From assembly GCF_018885305.1 (NCBI RefSeq), contig NZ_CP076544.1, positions 248,001-312,000 on the forward strand: 64,000 nt of DNA, given 5' to 3'. The position numbers and the translations under genes were made by a program. The stretch's first letter is position 1, and each line of letters begins with the position of its first letter. Below are positions 7,295 to 16,333 of the stretch, piece by piece. The notes under the pieces were generated by a model. It was not told where the DNA came from. It saw nothing but the letters and a program-made list of their open reading frames with translations, and ran no database searches. The stretch comes from Curtobacterium sp. L6-1 (GTDB lineage: Bacteria; Actinomycetota; Actinomycetes; Actinomycetales; Microbacteriaceae).

Positions 7295-8971
7295 ATGCTC
7301 GCCACACTCGTCATCGGTCTCCGCGAAGGCCTCGAAGCCACTCTCGTCGTCGGCATCATCGCCGCGTTCCTCCGCCGGAACCGCGTCCCGCTCGCGCCGA
7401 TGTGGACCGGGGTCGGCGTCGCCGTGCTCTTCAGCATCGCCGTCGGGCTCGGGCTGCAGGCCGTCGAGCAGGCGCTCCCGCAGGCGCAGCAGGAGGCGAT
7501 GGAGGCCGTCATCGGCATCGTCGCCGTCGTCTTCGTCACCGGGATGATCGTCTGGATGCGCACCCACGCGCGCACGCTCGGCCGCGAGCTCGAGGCCAGC
7601 GCGTCGGCCGCCGTCGGACGGGGCACCGCGTGGGCGCTCGCCGGCATGGCCTTCCTCGCCGTCCTCAAGGAGGGCTTCGAGACCGCGGTCTTCCTCCTCG
7701 CCACCCTGCAGGCGTCGAGCGACACCGGACTCGCCGCACTCGGCGCCGTGGTCGGGATCGCCGCGGCCGTCGTCGTCGGGTACGGCATCTACACCGGCGG
7801 CGTCCGGCTCGACCTCGGCCGGTTCTTCACGGCCACCGGCGTCTTCCTGGTCTTCGTCGCGGCGGGCCTCGTCCTCACCGTCCTCCGCCGGGCGCACGAG
7901 GCCGGGTGGATCGTCGTCGGCCAGCAGCGCACCGTCGACCTGTCCTGGCTCGCACCGAACGGGTCCGTGCAGGGCGCCCTCGTCACCGGGGTGCTCGGCA
8001 TCCCGCCGGACCCGCGGGTCGTCGAGGTCCTCGGCTGGGTCCTGTACGTCGTCCCGGTGCTGGCACTGACCCTCTGGCCGCGCGCCTGGCGTCCGTCGCC
8101 GGACCGCGTGCCCCGGGTGCGCGCCGTCGTCGCCGGTGCACTCGCCGTGGCCGCGGCGGTGCTCGCAGTCGCCGTGCCGACGGGCGGTGTCGACCTGCCC
8201 CGCACGACCGCGGTCAGCGGCGGTGCCGGCTCCGTCTCGGCCCGCGTCGACGGTGCGACCGGCGTCCTGCGGGTGACCGGCACCGGGACGGGCCAGGAGG
8301 CTGGGCCCATGCGGTCCGGTCCCGGCGCGTCGCGGAGCCTGCGGAGCGACGGCACGGCCGAGACCGTGGGGATCGCCCTGCCGACGTCGGCCCACCGCCG
8401 CGTCACCCGCGCAGGCGTGACCGCCGACCGGTGGCGCGTCGTGCGGGACGGCACCGGTGCGCAGGGGAGCGGAGCCGACCGTCCGTCGACGCTGACCCTG
8501 GACGACCTCGTCACCCTGTTCGGCCGCCTGCCCGTCGGGGTGTCCCCGTCGACGAACCCCGGTCCGTTCGCGGCCCGCTGGGCCGTGCGCGACACGGTGA
8601 CGCTGTGGACGATCCGCGGTGGGGTCCTCGACGCGACCCGCGACGAACGCGAGGTGCTGACGCTGAGCGGTGGGGGCCTCCCGTCCGCGCGCACCACGAC
8701 CCTGGACCGCATCGTCTGGTCCGTCCCCGACGCCCGCGTCGAGCGGTCGGCCGCCTCGGTGGCCGCAGCGGACGCGCGGTCCGCCGACCTGCTGCTCTGG
8801 AAGGCCTGGCTGCCGATCGCCCTCGGCGTCGCCGCCGCCGCCCAGGCGCTGCTGGCCCTCCGTGACCGCCGTCGCCGGCGACTCCCCACCACTCCCACCC
8901 CCGAACCCGTCCCCGCTCGTGGCCCTCCGGCCGCGGACCCTGCAAGGAGCACCGCCCATGTCCTCCGGTAA
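7295..8971 (+). CDS. efeU: EfeU ferrous iron permease (FTR1 family)
   Basis: 558 residues. The N-terminal ~270 form the FTR1/EfeU membrane core with seven hydrophobic segments and two RExxE-type iron motifs: REGLE (10-14) and a second, conservatively changed KEGFE (125-129). FTR1 proteins move Fe across the membrane, coupled to an oxidase/peroxidase partner, here EfeB. Unlike E. coli EfeU (about 276 residues), a ~250-residue predicted extracytoplasmic region follows (about 285-520), closed by a last helix near 515-535. Translation starts at ATG 7295 without an SD and 11 nt after a -10-like TAGCCT, so the mRNA is probably almost leaderless. The 3' end overlaps efeO by 14 nt. Confidence 0.92.
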   Translation: MLATLVIGLREGLEATLVVGIIAAFLRRNRVPLAPMWTGVGVAVLFSIAVGLGLQAVEQALPQAQQEAMEAVIGIVAVVFVTGMIVWMRTHARTLGRELEASASAAVGRGTAWALAGMAFLAVLKEGFETAVFLLATLQASSDTGLAALGAVVGIAAAVVVGYGIYTGGVRLDLGRFFTATGVFLVFVAAGLVLTVLRRAHEAGWIVVGQQRTVDLSWLAPNGSVQGALVTGVLGIPPDPRVVEVLGWVLYVVPVLALTLWPRAWRPSPDRVPRVRAVVAGALAVAAAVLAVAVPTGGVDLPRTTAVSGGAGSVSARVDGATGVLRVTGTGTGQEAGPMRSGPGASRSLRSDGTAETVGIALPTSAHRRVTRAGVTADRWRVVRDGTGAQGSGADRPSTLTLDDLVTLFGRLPVGVSPSTNPGPFAARWAVRDTVTLWTIRGGVLDATRDEREVLTLSGGGLPSARTTTLDRIVWSVPDARVERSAASVAAADARSADLLLWKAWLPIALGVAAAAQALLALRDRRRRRLPTTPTPEPVPARGPPAADPARSTAHVLR

Positions 8972-10190
8972 GCCCGTCCGACCCCTGATCACGCTCGGCG
9001 CCCTCGGCGCCCTCGGCGCCGTCGTCGCCCTCGCTCTCACCGGGTGCGCCGATGGGCCCACCGAGGCCGGCGGCTCCGGCTCCGGCGACGCGAAGGTCTC
9101 CCGCGTCACCATCACGCTCACCGACGACGGGCAGGACGCCTGTGCGGTGTCCTCGACCAAGGTCCCCGCGGGCCCCGTCACCTTCACGGTGGAGAACGAG
9201 TCGTCGACCGCGATCACCGAGGTCGAGCTGCTGCAGGACCAGCGGATCCTCGGCGAGAAGGAGAACCTGGCGCCCGGCCTCGACGCCGTCCGCTTCACCG
9301 CCACGCTGACCGGCGGGAAGTACCAGGTGTACTGCCCCGGCGCCGAGACCGAGCTGACGGACTTCACCGTCACCGGCACGGCGGCGTCCACCGCGAACAG
9401 CAGCGCCTCGACCCTGCTCCGCGACGGGGCGAAGAGCTACGCGACCTACGTCGACGGCCAGGTCACCGACATGGTCGCCGCGGTCCAGCAGCTGCAGGAG
9501 GACATCGACGCCGGCGACCTCGACGCGGCGAGGACCGACTACGCGAACGCCCGTCCGTTCTACGAGCACGTCGAGAGCGACGTCGACGGCTTCGTCGAGA
9601 AGGGCTTCACGGCCACCGACAACGCCGGCAACCTCGACTACCTGATCGACATGCGCGCCTCGAACCTCGACCCGGCCGTCGGCTGGAGCGGGTTCCACGC
9701 CGTCGAGAAGGACCTGTTCCAGGCGGGGAAGATCACCGCGTCGACCGAGCAGACCGCCGCGCACCTGACCGAGGACGTGCAGTTGCTCGCGAAGCTCGTG
9801 CCGACGCTCGACTACAAGCCGGAGGACCTGGCGAACGGGGCCGCGGGCCTCCTCGAAGAGGTGCAGTCCAACAAGATCACCGGCGAGGAAGAGGCGTACA
9901 GCCACATCGACCTGGTCGACCTCGCCGCCAACGTCGAGGGCTCCCGGCAGGCCTTCGCGTCCCTCAAGCCCGGCCTGACGAAGCTCGACCCGGCCCTCAC
10001 GGAGCAGATCGCGGAGCAGTTCGACGCGACGAACACCCTGCTCGACGGGTTCCGCGACGCCGACGACCTGGGCGGCTTCACCACGTGGGACGCGGCGACC
10101 CGGGCCGCGCACGCCAACGCGGTCTCGCAGCAGGTGCAGGCGCTCCAGGACCCGCTGTCCCGGCTCGCCGAGAAGGTCGCCACCGCGTGA
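8958..10190 (+). CDS. efeO: EfeO iron-binding lipoprotein (cupredoxin-M75 type)
   Basis: 410 residues. A lipoprotein signal ends in LTGC (Cys30). A cupredoxin-like domain follows (about 45-140), then a helical peptidase-M75/imelysin domain. The M75 HxxE iron-binding motif is seen as GWSGFHAVEKD, with His247 and Glu250. EfeO is thought to bind iron outside the membrane and pass it to EfeU. ATG 8958 is preceded by AAGGAG (8944-8949), 8 nt away, and overlaps the end of efeU, indicating one operon. The stop overlaps the efeB start (GTGA). Confidence 0.92.
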   Translation: MSSGKPVRPLITLGALGALGAVVALALTGCADGPTEAGGSGSGDAKVSRVTITLTDDGQDACAVSSTKVPAGPVTFTVENESSTAITEVELLQDQRILGEKENLAPGLDAVRFTATLTGGKYQVYCPGAETELTDFTVTGTAASTANSSASTLLRDGAKSYATYVDGQVTDMVAAVQQLQEDIDAGDLDAARTDYANARPFYEHVESDVDGFVEKGFTATDNAGNLDYLIDMRASNLDPAVGWSGFHAVEKDLFQAGKITASTEQTAAHLTEDVQLLAKLVPTLDYKPEDLANGAAGLLEEVQSNKITGEEEAYSHIDLVDLAANVEGSRQAFASLKPGLTKLDPALTEQIAEQFDATNTLLDGFRDADDLGGFTTWDAATRAAHANAVSQQVQALQDPLSRLAEKVATA

Positions 10191-11455
10191 ACGACCAGCA
10201 CGGCATGTCGCGTCGGGGGCTCCTCGGCGCGGGGCTCGCGGCGGCCGGTGCCGGCGTCGGGGCGGCGGCGGGCATCGTCGGCTCCGCGGCGGCCAGCGGG
10301 GTCGACCCGTTCACGGCGGCCGCGAACGGCGACGAGTCCCTCGACCTTTCCCGCAGCCACCCCTTCTACGCGACCGCGGCACGACAGCCCCAGGGCGGGA
10401 TCCGCACCGACCCGCAGCGCCACTGCGTCTTCATGACGTTCCACCTCACCGTCGACACCGCGGCGGAACTGCAGGTGCTCCTCGCCCGGTGGTCGGCCGC
10501 CATCGCGCAGCTGCAGGCGGGACGGACCGTCGGCAGCGTCGAACCCGCGCACGGGGACGGCGTCGGTGCCGACACCGGCGAGGCGCTCGACCTCGGGCCG
10601 GCGTCGCTGACCGTGACCGTCGGCCTCGGCCCCGGGGTGTTCGACGGACGCTTCGGGCTGGGGAGCCGACGGCCCGCCGCCCTCGCCGAGCTGCCGGCGC
10701 TGCCGAGCGACCGCTTCGAGGACGGGCTCACCGGCGGCGACCTCTCGCTGCAGGCCTGCGCCGACGACCCGCAGGTGGCCTACCACGCGGTCCGCGACCT
10801 CGCCCGGATGGCCCGGGGGAGCGCGACCGTGGGATGGACCGTGCTCGGCTTCGGCCGGGCCTCGGCCGGACCGACCCAGGCGACGCCCCGCAACCTCATG
10901 GGGTTCAAGGACGGCACGCGGAACGTCACCGGCGACGCCGAGCACGACCGGTTCGTCTGGCTCGGGTCCGACGCCGGGTGGATGGCGGGCGGCTCGTACC
11001 AGGTCGTGCGGAAGATCCGGATGAACCTGGAGATCTGGGACGCCGACGTCGTGAGCGACCAGCAGCGCGTCTTCGGCCGGACGAAGGTCTCGGGAGCGCC
11101 GCTGTCCGGCGGCGGGGAGCACACCACCCCGGACTTCGCGGCCACGGCGCACGGTGCGCCCGCGATCGACCCCCGCTCGCACGTCGCCCTCGCCGCGCAC
11201 GAGGCGAACGGCGGCGTGAAGATCCTGCGCCGCGGCTACAACTACACGGACGGTCTCAACCAGTACGGCCAGCTCGACGCCGGGCTGCTGTTCGTGGCGT
11301 ACATGAACGACCCGGACCACTTCACGCGGCTGCAGCGGAAGCTCGGGGCGTCGGACCGCCTCAACGAGTACATCGCGCACATCGGCTCGGCCGTGTTCGC
11401 GGTCCCGCCGGCGCCCCGCAAAGGCTCGTACGTCGCGGAGCAGCTCTTCCGCTGA
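10187..11455 (+). CDS. efeB: EfeB Tat-exported DyP-type heme peroxidase
   Basis: 422 residues. Residues 8-16 read SRRGLLGAG, a twin-arginine signal followed by a hydrophobic stretch, so export is in folded, heme-loaded form. The DyP-family GxxDG motif is present as GFKDG (Asp242), and a His-Glu region with RGYNYTDG further on carries the heme-pocket residues. EfeB oxidises Fe(II) with peroxide or strips iron from heme and feeds EfeO/EfeU. GTG 10187 overlaps the efeO TGA; ATG 10205 is an alternative start just before the SRR motif. It is the last gene of the iron operon, with a hairpin following. Confidence 0.92.
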   Translation: MNDQHGMSRRGLLGAGLAAAGAGVGAAAGIVGSAAASGVDPFTAAANGDESLDLSRSHPFYATAARQPQGGIRTDPQRHCVFMTFHLTVDTAAELQVLLARWSAAIAQLQAGRTVGSVEPAHGDGVGADTGEALDLGPASLTVTVGLGPGVFDGRFGLGSRRPAALAELPALPSDRFEDGLTGGDLSLQACADDPQVAYHAVRDLARMARGSATVGWTVLGFGRASAGPTQATPRNLMGFKDGTRNVTGDAEHDRFVWLGSDAGWMAGGSYQVVRKIRMNLEIWDADVVSDQQRVFGRTKVSGAPLSGGGEHTTPDFAATAHGAPAIDPRSHVALAAHEANGGVKILRRGYNYTDGLNQYGQLDAGLLFVAYMNDPDHFTRLQRKLGASDRLNEYIAHIGSAVFAVPPAPRKGSYVAEQLFR

Positions 11456-11467
11456 CGGGGGAGAGGG

Positions 11468-11504
11468 GGTGCCCTCCGCCGTTTCCCTGGAGGCGGAGGA
11501 CACC
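11468..11504 (+). terminator. Hairpin after efeUOB
   Basis: GGTGCCCTCCGCC (11468-11480) pairs with GGCGGAGGACACC (11492-11504), with one C-A mismatch and an 11-nt loop. No U-tract follows, which is common for high-GC actinobacterial terminators. Confidence 0.65.
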
Positions 11505-11681
11505 CGCGTCGCGGAGTCGCAGCGGGCGGAACCACCGTCCAGCGACCCAGCGCGGCGCATCGCGTGTCGCGACCCCTGGATCGTACCGCGTGCCGTCGTG
11601 ACGACCGAGCGACCGTCCGGGTCACGCGGACCGGTGGGCGCCGTGCGCCGTGCGGGTCGCGTCCGGCGTCGGGAACGGGCG

Positions 11682-11715
11682 ACGGGCCCGCCCACCGAGG
11701 GGTGGGCGGGCCCGT
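11682..11715 (-). terminator. Terminator hairpin of the nucleotidase gene
   Basis: A perfect 15-bp stem (11682-11696 with 11701-11715) with a 4-nt loop lies 20 bp past the nucleotidase stop codon. Between 11505 and 11681 I see nothing recognisable. Confidence 0.8.
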
Positions 11716-11734
11716 CAGGGTGCCGGGAGGCGCG

Positions 11735-14188
11735 TCACCGCTCCGTTCGGACCGTCGCCTCCCGACGGCGACGCGTCCGGACCAGCGTGGTGACGCCGGC
11801 GAGCAGGAGGAGCACCGCGGCCAGGGCCGGCCCGGCGACCTCCGCACCCGTCCAGGCGAGCGAGCCGCCGTCCGTGTCGTCGGCCCCGGCGACCGGCACC
11901 GCGACCACGCCGTCGTCGGGGGTCGTCGCGCCGGGGTCGACCACGCCGGGCACAGCCGGGTCGGTCGGCGTCCCGGGGCCCGGCGTCGTCGGGTCGGTCG
12001 GCGTGGGCGTCGGGTCGGTGCCCGGCACCGGCTCGGTGCCCGGGTCCTCGCCGGGCTCGGGGGCGACGACGACCGGCACGGTCACGGCGAGGGTGATCTG
12101 CTGCCCGTTCGGCAGGTCGACGACGAGGGGCTCGTCCGAGGTCTCCGCCGTCGCGGCGACCCGGGTGGCGGCCGTCGGGACCGAGGGCGTCCCCGGCACC
12201 GCGGTGCCCGACGTCGGGACGGTGAAGGTCAGCGAGGCGCGGCCCTGCTCGTCCGTCGTGTCGACCACGGTCGTGTCGACCGGGCCGGACGCGAGCTCCT
12301 GGCCACCCGCCGAGACGCTGACGGTGCCGCCCTGGTCCTCGTCGCTGCTGAAGACGAGCGACGACAGGTCGACGGTCACCTCGTCGCCGGGCTGGAAGCC
12401 GCCCTCCGGCTCCGCGGTGGTGCGGACGCCGACGGCGCGCTGGTCGCGGGCGACGGTGACGTCCCGGTGCGCGTCGAAGTACTCGACCTGTGCCTCCAGG
12501 TCGACCTTGCCGCTGTCCTGCTTCACCGCGGCCTGCTTGAAGGCGCCGAAGTTGTCCCCGCCGCCGGCGAGGAACGAGTTCACCGTCACCTTGAGCGTCG
12601 CGTCGAGCGCGACCGGCTCCCCGTCGAGCGTCATCGCGGTGATGCGCTCGCCGGCCGGGGCCAGCGGGTCGTAGGTGTACGAGAAGCCCTCGGAGGCGCC
12701 GAGCTTGAGGAACGGACGGGACGCGGTGGACGGCTGCCACTGCTGCTCGAGCGCCTGCCGGACCTGGTCACCCGTGAGGTCGAGGACCACGAGCGTGTTG
12801 GCGAACGGCTGGACGACCGCCGCCTCCTTGTAGGTGACGGCACCCGCGGCGACGTCCGCGCGGAGACCGCCCGGGTTCATGAACGCGATCTGCGACCCCT
12901 GACGCTGCGTCGCCTGGCGCTGGACCTCCGCGACGAAGTTGCCGAGCGTCGACTCGCCGCCCCGGTTCTCGGACCGGTTCGTCTGCACGGCACGGCGCAG
13001 GTCCCGGTCAACGGTGCCGAGCTCGACCGCCCCGCGGACGTCGGCCTCGGCGACGGCCGCGTCGACGGTGGCTTGCACCGCCGGGTCCGGGGCGAAGGTG
13101 CCGTCGACGAGACGGATGTTCTCGGCGACCGTCGGCATCACCGTGCCGTCGGCCGCGACCGAGAGCTGCACGTGCCCGAGGTTGAAGCCGTACGACCCGG
13201 TCTGGATCACCGGGCGCGCGAGCGTGCCGCCGTCCGGGACCACCGAGTGCACGTAGGTCTGGTGGGTGTGCGCGGAGAGGATCGCGGACACCTTCGGCGT
13301 CACACCGTGCACGGCGCGGGCGAAGTCGGAGTCGTCGTCGAGGTCGGCGACCGCGGAGGTCTCCGCCCCGTCGTGGACGAGGAGCACGAGCACGTCGGCC
13401 TCGCCGTTGCCCTCGTCGCCGTCGGTCAGGTCGTCCGCGACGCGGTTCACCTCGGTGGTGATGTCGCCCATCTCCAGACCGGTGATGCCGTCCGGGCTGA
13501 CGAGTCCCTGCCCGACGAGGTCGACCGTCGCGCCGATGAACCCGACCCGCTTCCCGCTGATCTCCTGGACCGAGTACGGGTCGAACGCCGGCTTCCCCGT
13601 CGCACTGTCGAGGATGTTCGCGGAGACGTGGTCCCACTCGGCGTTGCGGGCGCCGTCCGGCCCGATCACCCGGTCGCGGAGGTCGTCCTGGCCCTTGTCG
13701 AGCTCGTGGTTGCCGATCGCGCTCACGCTGAGGTCGATGTCGTTCAGGACGTCGATCGTCGGCTGGTCGTCCTGGATGAACGACTCGAAGGTGGAGCCAC
13801 CGATGTTGTCGCCGGCGCTGACGAAGGCCGACGTCGAGGTGTCGGCGCCGCGGAGCTGCCGGAGCGCCCCGGCGAGGGTGGCGGCACCGGCCGCGTCGCC
13901 GTCGCGGGGCGTGGGCTTGCCGTCCGTCGTCGAGATCGACCGGGCGATGCGACCGTGGAAGTCGTTCACGTCGTACAGGTCGATGGTCGCGGGTGCGGCG
14001 GCCGCTGCGGCGGAGCCGACCTCGGCAGCCGGGCTGGTGCCGGCCGTGGGGCCGGCGCCAGCTGCGGGTGCTGCGCTCGCGGTGGGTGCGCCGAGGGCGA
14101 CGAGGACGCCGGCGGTGACGAGGGCGGTGCCGGCGACGAGGCCGCGCCGGGGCCTCGTGGTGCGGTCGGGGGTGTGGGACGGGCTCAT
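11735..14188 (-). CDS. Cell-wall-anchored bifunctional 5'-nucleotidase / 2',3'-cyclic phosphodiesterase
   Basis: 817 residues. Signal peptide (RRGLVAGTALVTAGVLVALG, cleavage near ASA-AP). The metallophosphoesterase core shows DVNDFHGRI, GDNIGG, GNHELDKG and HTHQTYVH, the metal-ligand motifs of the UshA/YfkN family; the 5'-nucleotidase C-terminal domain follows (FMNPGGLRAD, FANTL, SFLAGGGDNF). It should release phosphate and nucleosides from extracellular nucleotides. After a repeat-like domain and a Pro/Thr/Asp-rich spacer, the C-terminus is LAWTG, a hydrophobic helix and a basic tail: the LAxTG sorting signal of class E sortases. ATG 14188 has AGGAG 11 nt upstream. The upstream in-frame ATG (14272) would add 28 residues before the signal peptide and is less likely. 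Confidence 0.88.
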   Translation of the reverse strand: MSPSHTPDRTTRPRRGLVAGTALVTAGVLVALGAPTASAAPAAGAGPTAGTSPAAEVGSAAAAAAPATIDLYDVNDFHGRIARSISTTDGKPTPRDGDAAGAATLAGALRQLRGADTSTSAFVSAGDNIGGSTFESFIQDDQPTIDVLNDIDLSVSAIGNHELDKGQDDLRDRVIGPDGARNAEWDHVSANILDSATGKPAFDPYSVQEISGKRVGFIGATVDLVGQGLVSPDGITGLEMGDITTEVNRVADDLTDGDEGNGEADVLVLLVHDGAETSAVADLDDDSDFARAVHGVTPKVSAILSAHTHQTYVHSVVPDGGTLARPVIQTGSYGFNLGHVQLSVAADGTVMPTVAENIRLVDGTFAPDPAVQATVDAAVAEADVRGAVELGTVDRDLRRAVQTNRSENRGGESTLGNFVAEVQRQATQRQGSQIAFMNPGGLRADVAAGAVTYKEAAVVQPFANTLVVLDLTGDQVRQALEQQWQPSTASRPFLKLGASEGFSYTYDPLAPAGERITAMTLDGEPVALDATLKVTVNSFLAGGGDNFGAFKQAAVKQDSGKVDLEAQVEYFDAHRDVTVARDQRAVGVRTTAEPEGGFQPGDEVTVDLSSLVFSSDEDQGGTVSVSAGGQELASGPVDTTVVDTTDEQGRASLTFTVPTSGTAVPGTPSVPTAATRVAATAETSDEPLVVDLPNGQQITLAVTVPVVVAPEPGEDPGTEPVPGTDPTPTPTDPTTPGPGTPTDPAVPGVVDPGATTPDDGVVAVPVAGADDTDGGSLAWTGAEVAGPALAAVLLLLAGVTTLVRTRRRREATVRTER

Positions 14189-14324
14189 CGGTGTGAGGAC
14201 TCCTGGTGTGGTGGTTCTGCCCCCGGACGGGGGACGTGACCTTCCGAACCTAGGAGGATGCACAGGCGACACGCCAGGGTGTCGTCGACGGCGTCACGTG
14301 TTGTTCAACTGCTCGGAACACGGT

Positions 14325-14356
14325 CGCGCCGCGGAACCCATCGGCTCCGCGGCGCG
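14325..14356 (-). terminator. GC-rich hairpin after the ThDP enzyme gene
   Basis: CGCGCCGCGGA (14325-14335) pairs perfectly with TCCGCGGCGCG (14346-14356) around a 10-nt loop. It lies beyond the tandem repeat on the 3' side of the minus-strand gene ending at 14447. Confidence 0.55.
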
Positions 14357-14360
14357 GCGG

Positions 14361-14443
14361 GTCCTGCACGTGCGACCGTCCTGCACGTGCGACCGTCCTG
14401 CACGTCCGGCCGTCCTGGACGTCCGATCGTCCTGGACGTGACC
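14361..14443. repeat. 17-bp tandem repeat, five copies
   Basis: Unit GTCCTGCACGTGCGACC at 14361, 14378, 14395, 14412 and 14429. The first two copies are identical, later ones differ by 2-4 bases and the last is shortened. The array ends 3 bp from the stop of the ThDP enzyme gene. Confidence 0.9.
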
Positions 14444-14446
14444 GCT

Positions 14447-16261
14447 TCAGTCCCGGCCGAGCACACCCTTCGCGCGCTCGACGACCTCGGCGGCCATCGC
14501 CTTGGCCGAGTCCTTCACGACGTCGAGCTCGACCGGGTCGCCCTTCAGCAGGCTCTTCGCCGTGTTCACGGCGTACTCGGCCGTGATGTGCGGCGGCAGC
14601 GGTGGCACACTCCGGCTGACGTACGCGTCGATGAGCGTCACGCCCTGGTGGGCGAACGCACGCTCCACGGCAGCCTCGACCTCGTCGTCGCCGTGCACCG
14701 CGATGCCCTGGAACCCTAGGAGCTCGGCGTACCCGGCGTAGTCCATCGTCTCGACGTCCTGCGAGCCCCGCCACATCGGGTTGCCGTCCTCGGTGCGCAT
14801 CTCCCACGAGACCTGCCCGAGGTCGTCGTTGTGCATGACGACGACGACGAGCTGCTTGTCCTCCCACCGGTCCATGTACTTCTTCACGGTGATGAGCTCG
14901 TTCATGCCGAGCATCTGGAACGCGCCGTCGCCGATCGTGCACACGGCGGGCCGGTCCGGGAAGGCGAACTTCGCGGTCACGGCGTACGGCATCGCGGCGA
15001 GCATCGTCGCGAGACGGCCGGACATGTCGCCGTGCATGCCGCGGCGGAGTCGGATGTGGTGCCCGTACCAGTCGGCGGTCGTGCCGGCGTCGCACGTGAC
15101 GGTCACGCCCTCGGGCAGGTGGTCGTTGACGGCCTGGACCACACGGCGCGGGTTGACCCCGTCGCTGTAGGAGACCTCGGCCTGACGGCGCATCTCGGCC
15201 TCCCACTCGCGCATCTCGGAGGCGAGCTGCTCCTGCCACGCGAGGTCGTGCCGCTGTTCGAGCAAGGGCAACAGCGCGTCGAGCGTCGCGCCGACGTCGC
15301 CCCACACGTTGAGCTCGTTCGGGTACCGCAGGCCGAGCTGCTCCGGCTTGATGTCGACCTGGATGCCGCGCGCCTGCCCGCTCGCCGGCAGGTACTCGCC
15401 GTAGGGGTAGTTCGTGCCGAGGAGGACGATCGTGTCGCACTCCTTGATCTGCGTGAGGCTCGGACGCGACCCGAGCAGTCCGACCTGCTGCGTGTGGAAC
15501 GGCACGTCGGAGGGGACGACGTCCTTGCCGCGCAGCGCGGTGATGATGCCGGCGCCGGCCTTCTCGGCGGCGGCGAGCACCTGGTCGGTGGCACCGCGGG
15601 CACCGGCCCCGACCAGGAAGGTCACCTTCCGACCGGCGTTGATGATCTCCGCCATCTTCCGGACGTCCTCGGCCGGCGGGGTGATGCGGGTGGATGCCGG
15701 CACGTGGCTCGACCGGGACACCCAGTGCTCGGCGCCCGGCTCCGACCACGGCATCGCCTGCACGTCGTGCGGGAGGACCACGACCGCGGGCTGCTTACGG
15801 AGCATCGCCGTGCGGAACGCCGTGTCGATGACGACCCCGGCGGCGTCCGGCGAGGCGATCGTCTCGACGTAGCAGGCCACGTCGGCGAACACCCGCTCGA
15901 GGTTCGATTCCTGCTGCGTGAACGTGCCGACGGCGGCGAGCCCCTGCTGCCCGACGATCGCGACGACCGGCTGGTTGTCCATCTGCGCGTCGTACAACCC
16001 GTTGAGCATGTGGAACGCACCGGGGCTGGACGTGGCGATGCAGACACCGACCTCGCCCGTGAACTTCGCGTGCGCCGTCGCCATCAGAGCGGCGATCTCC
16101 TCGTGCGTAGGCCGGACGTACTCGACGCCCTCGCCCTTCCCGTCGGCCTTGCCGAGGGCGCCGTCGAACTCGCCGATCCCGTCGCCCGGGTACCCGTACA
16201 CGCGGGTGACGCCCCACGCCTTGATGCGGTCGAGGACGAATTCGCTGACGTTCTGGCTCAT
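14447..16261 (-). CDS. PoxB-like thiamine diphosphate-dependent enzyme
   Basis: 604 residues with the three-domain layout of ThDP-dependent decarboxylases/oxidases. The N-terminal PYR domain has the catalytic Glu in RPTHEE (Glu54). The central domain includes GTNYPYG. The C-terminal domain has the ThDP-Mg motif GDGAF (444-448) ending at MHND, about 30 residues later. Length and motifs resemble pyruvate:quinone oxidoreductase (PoxB) and related pyruvate oxidases; acetolactate synthase and glyoxylate carboligase are less likely. Substrate is inferred only. ATG 16261 is used (MSQNVSEF); no clear SD. A tandem repeat and hairpin follow the stop. Confidence 0.8.
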   Translation of the reverse strand: MSQNVSEFVLDRIKAWGVTRVYGYPGDGIGEFDGALGKADGKGEGVEYVRPTHEEIAALMATAHAKFTGEVGVCIATSSPGAFHMLNGLYDAQMDNQPVVAIVGQQGLAAVGTFTQQESNLERVFADVACYVETIASPDAAGVVIDTAFRTAMLRKQPAVVVLPHDVQAMPWSEPGAEHWVSRSSHVPASTRITPPAEDVRKMAEIINAGRKVTFLVGAGARGATDQVLAAAEKAGAGIITALRGKDVVPSDVPFHTQQVGLLGSRPSLTQIKECDTIVLLGTNYPYGEYLPASGQARGIQVDIKPEQLGLRYPNELNVWGDVGATLDALLPLLEQRHDLAWQEQLASEMREWEAEMRRQAEVSYSDGVNPRRVVQAVNDHLPEGVTVTCDAGTTADWYGHHIRLRRGMHGDMSGRLATMLAAMPYAVTAKFAFPDRPAVCTIGDGAFQMLGMNELITVKKYMDRWEDKQLVVVVMHNDDLGQVSWEMRTEDGNPMWRGSQDVETMDYAGYAELLGFQGIAVHGDDEVEAAVERAFAHQGVTLIDAYVSRSVPPLPPHITAEYAVNTAKSLLKGDPVELDVVKDSAKAMAAEVVERAKGVLGRD

Positions 16262-16333
16262 CCGCCCATGGTGCTCGCCCGGGTCCGTCGCGCTCCCAGC
16301 GCGCGCTCACCGGCGGCCGGAGCCACCAGCCGC

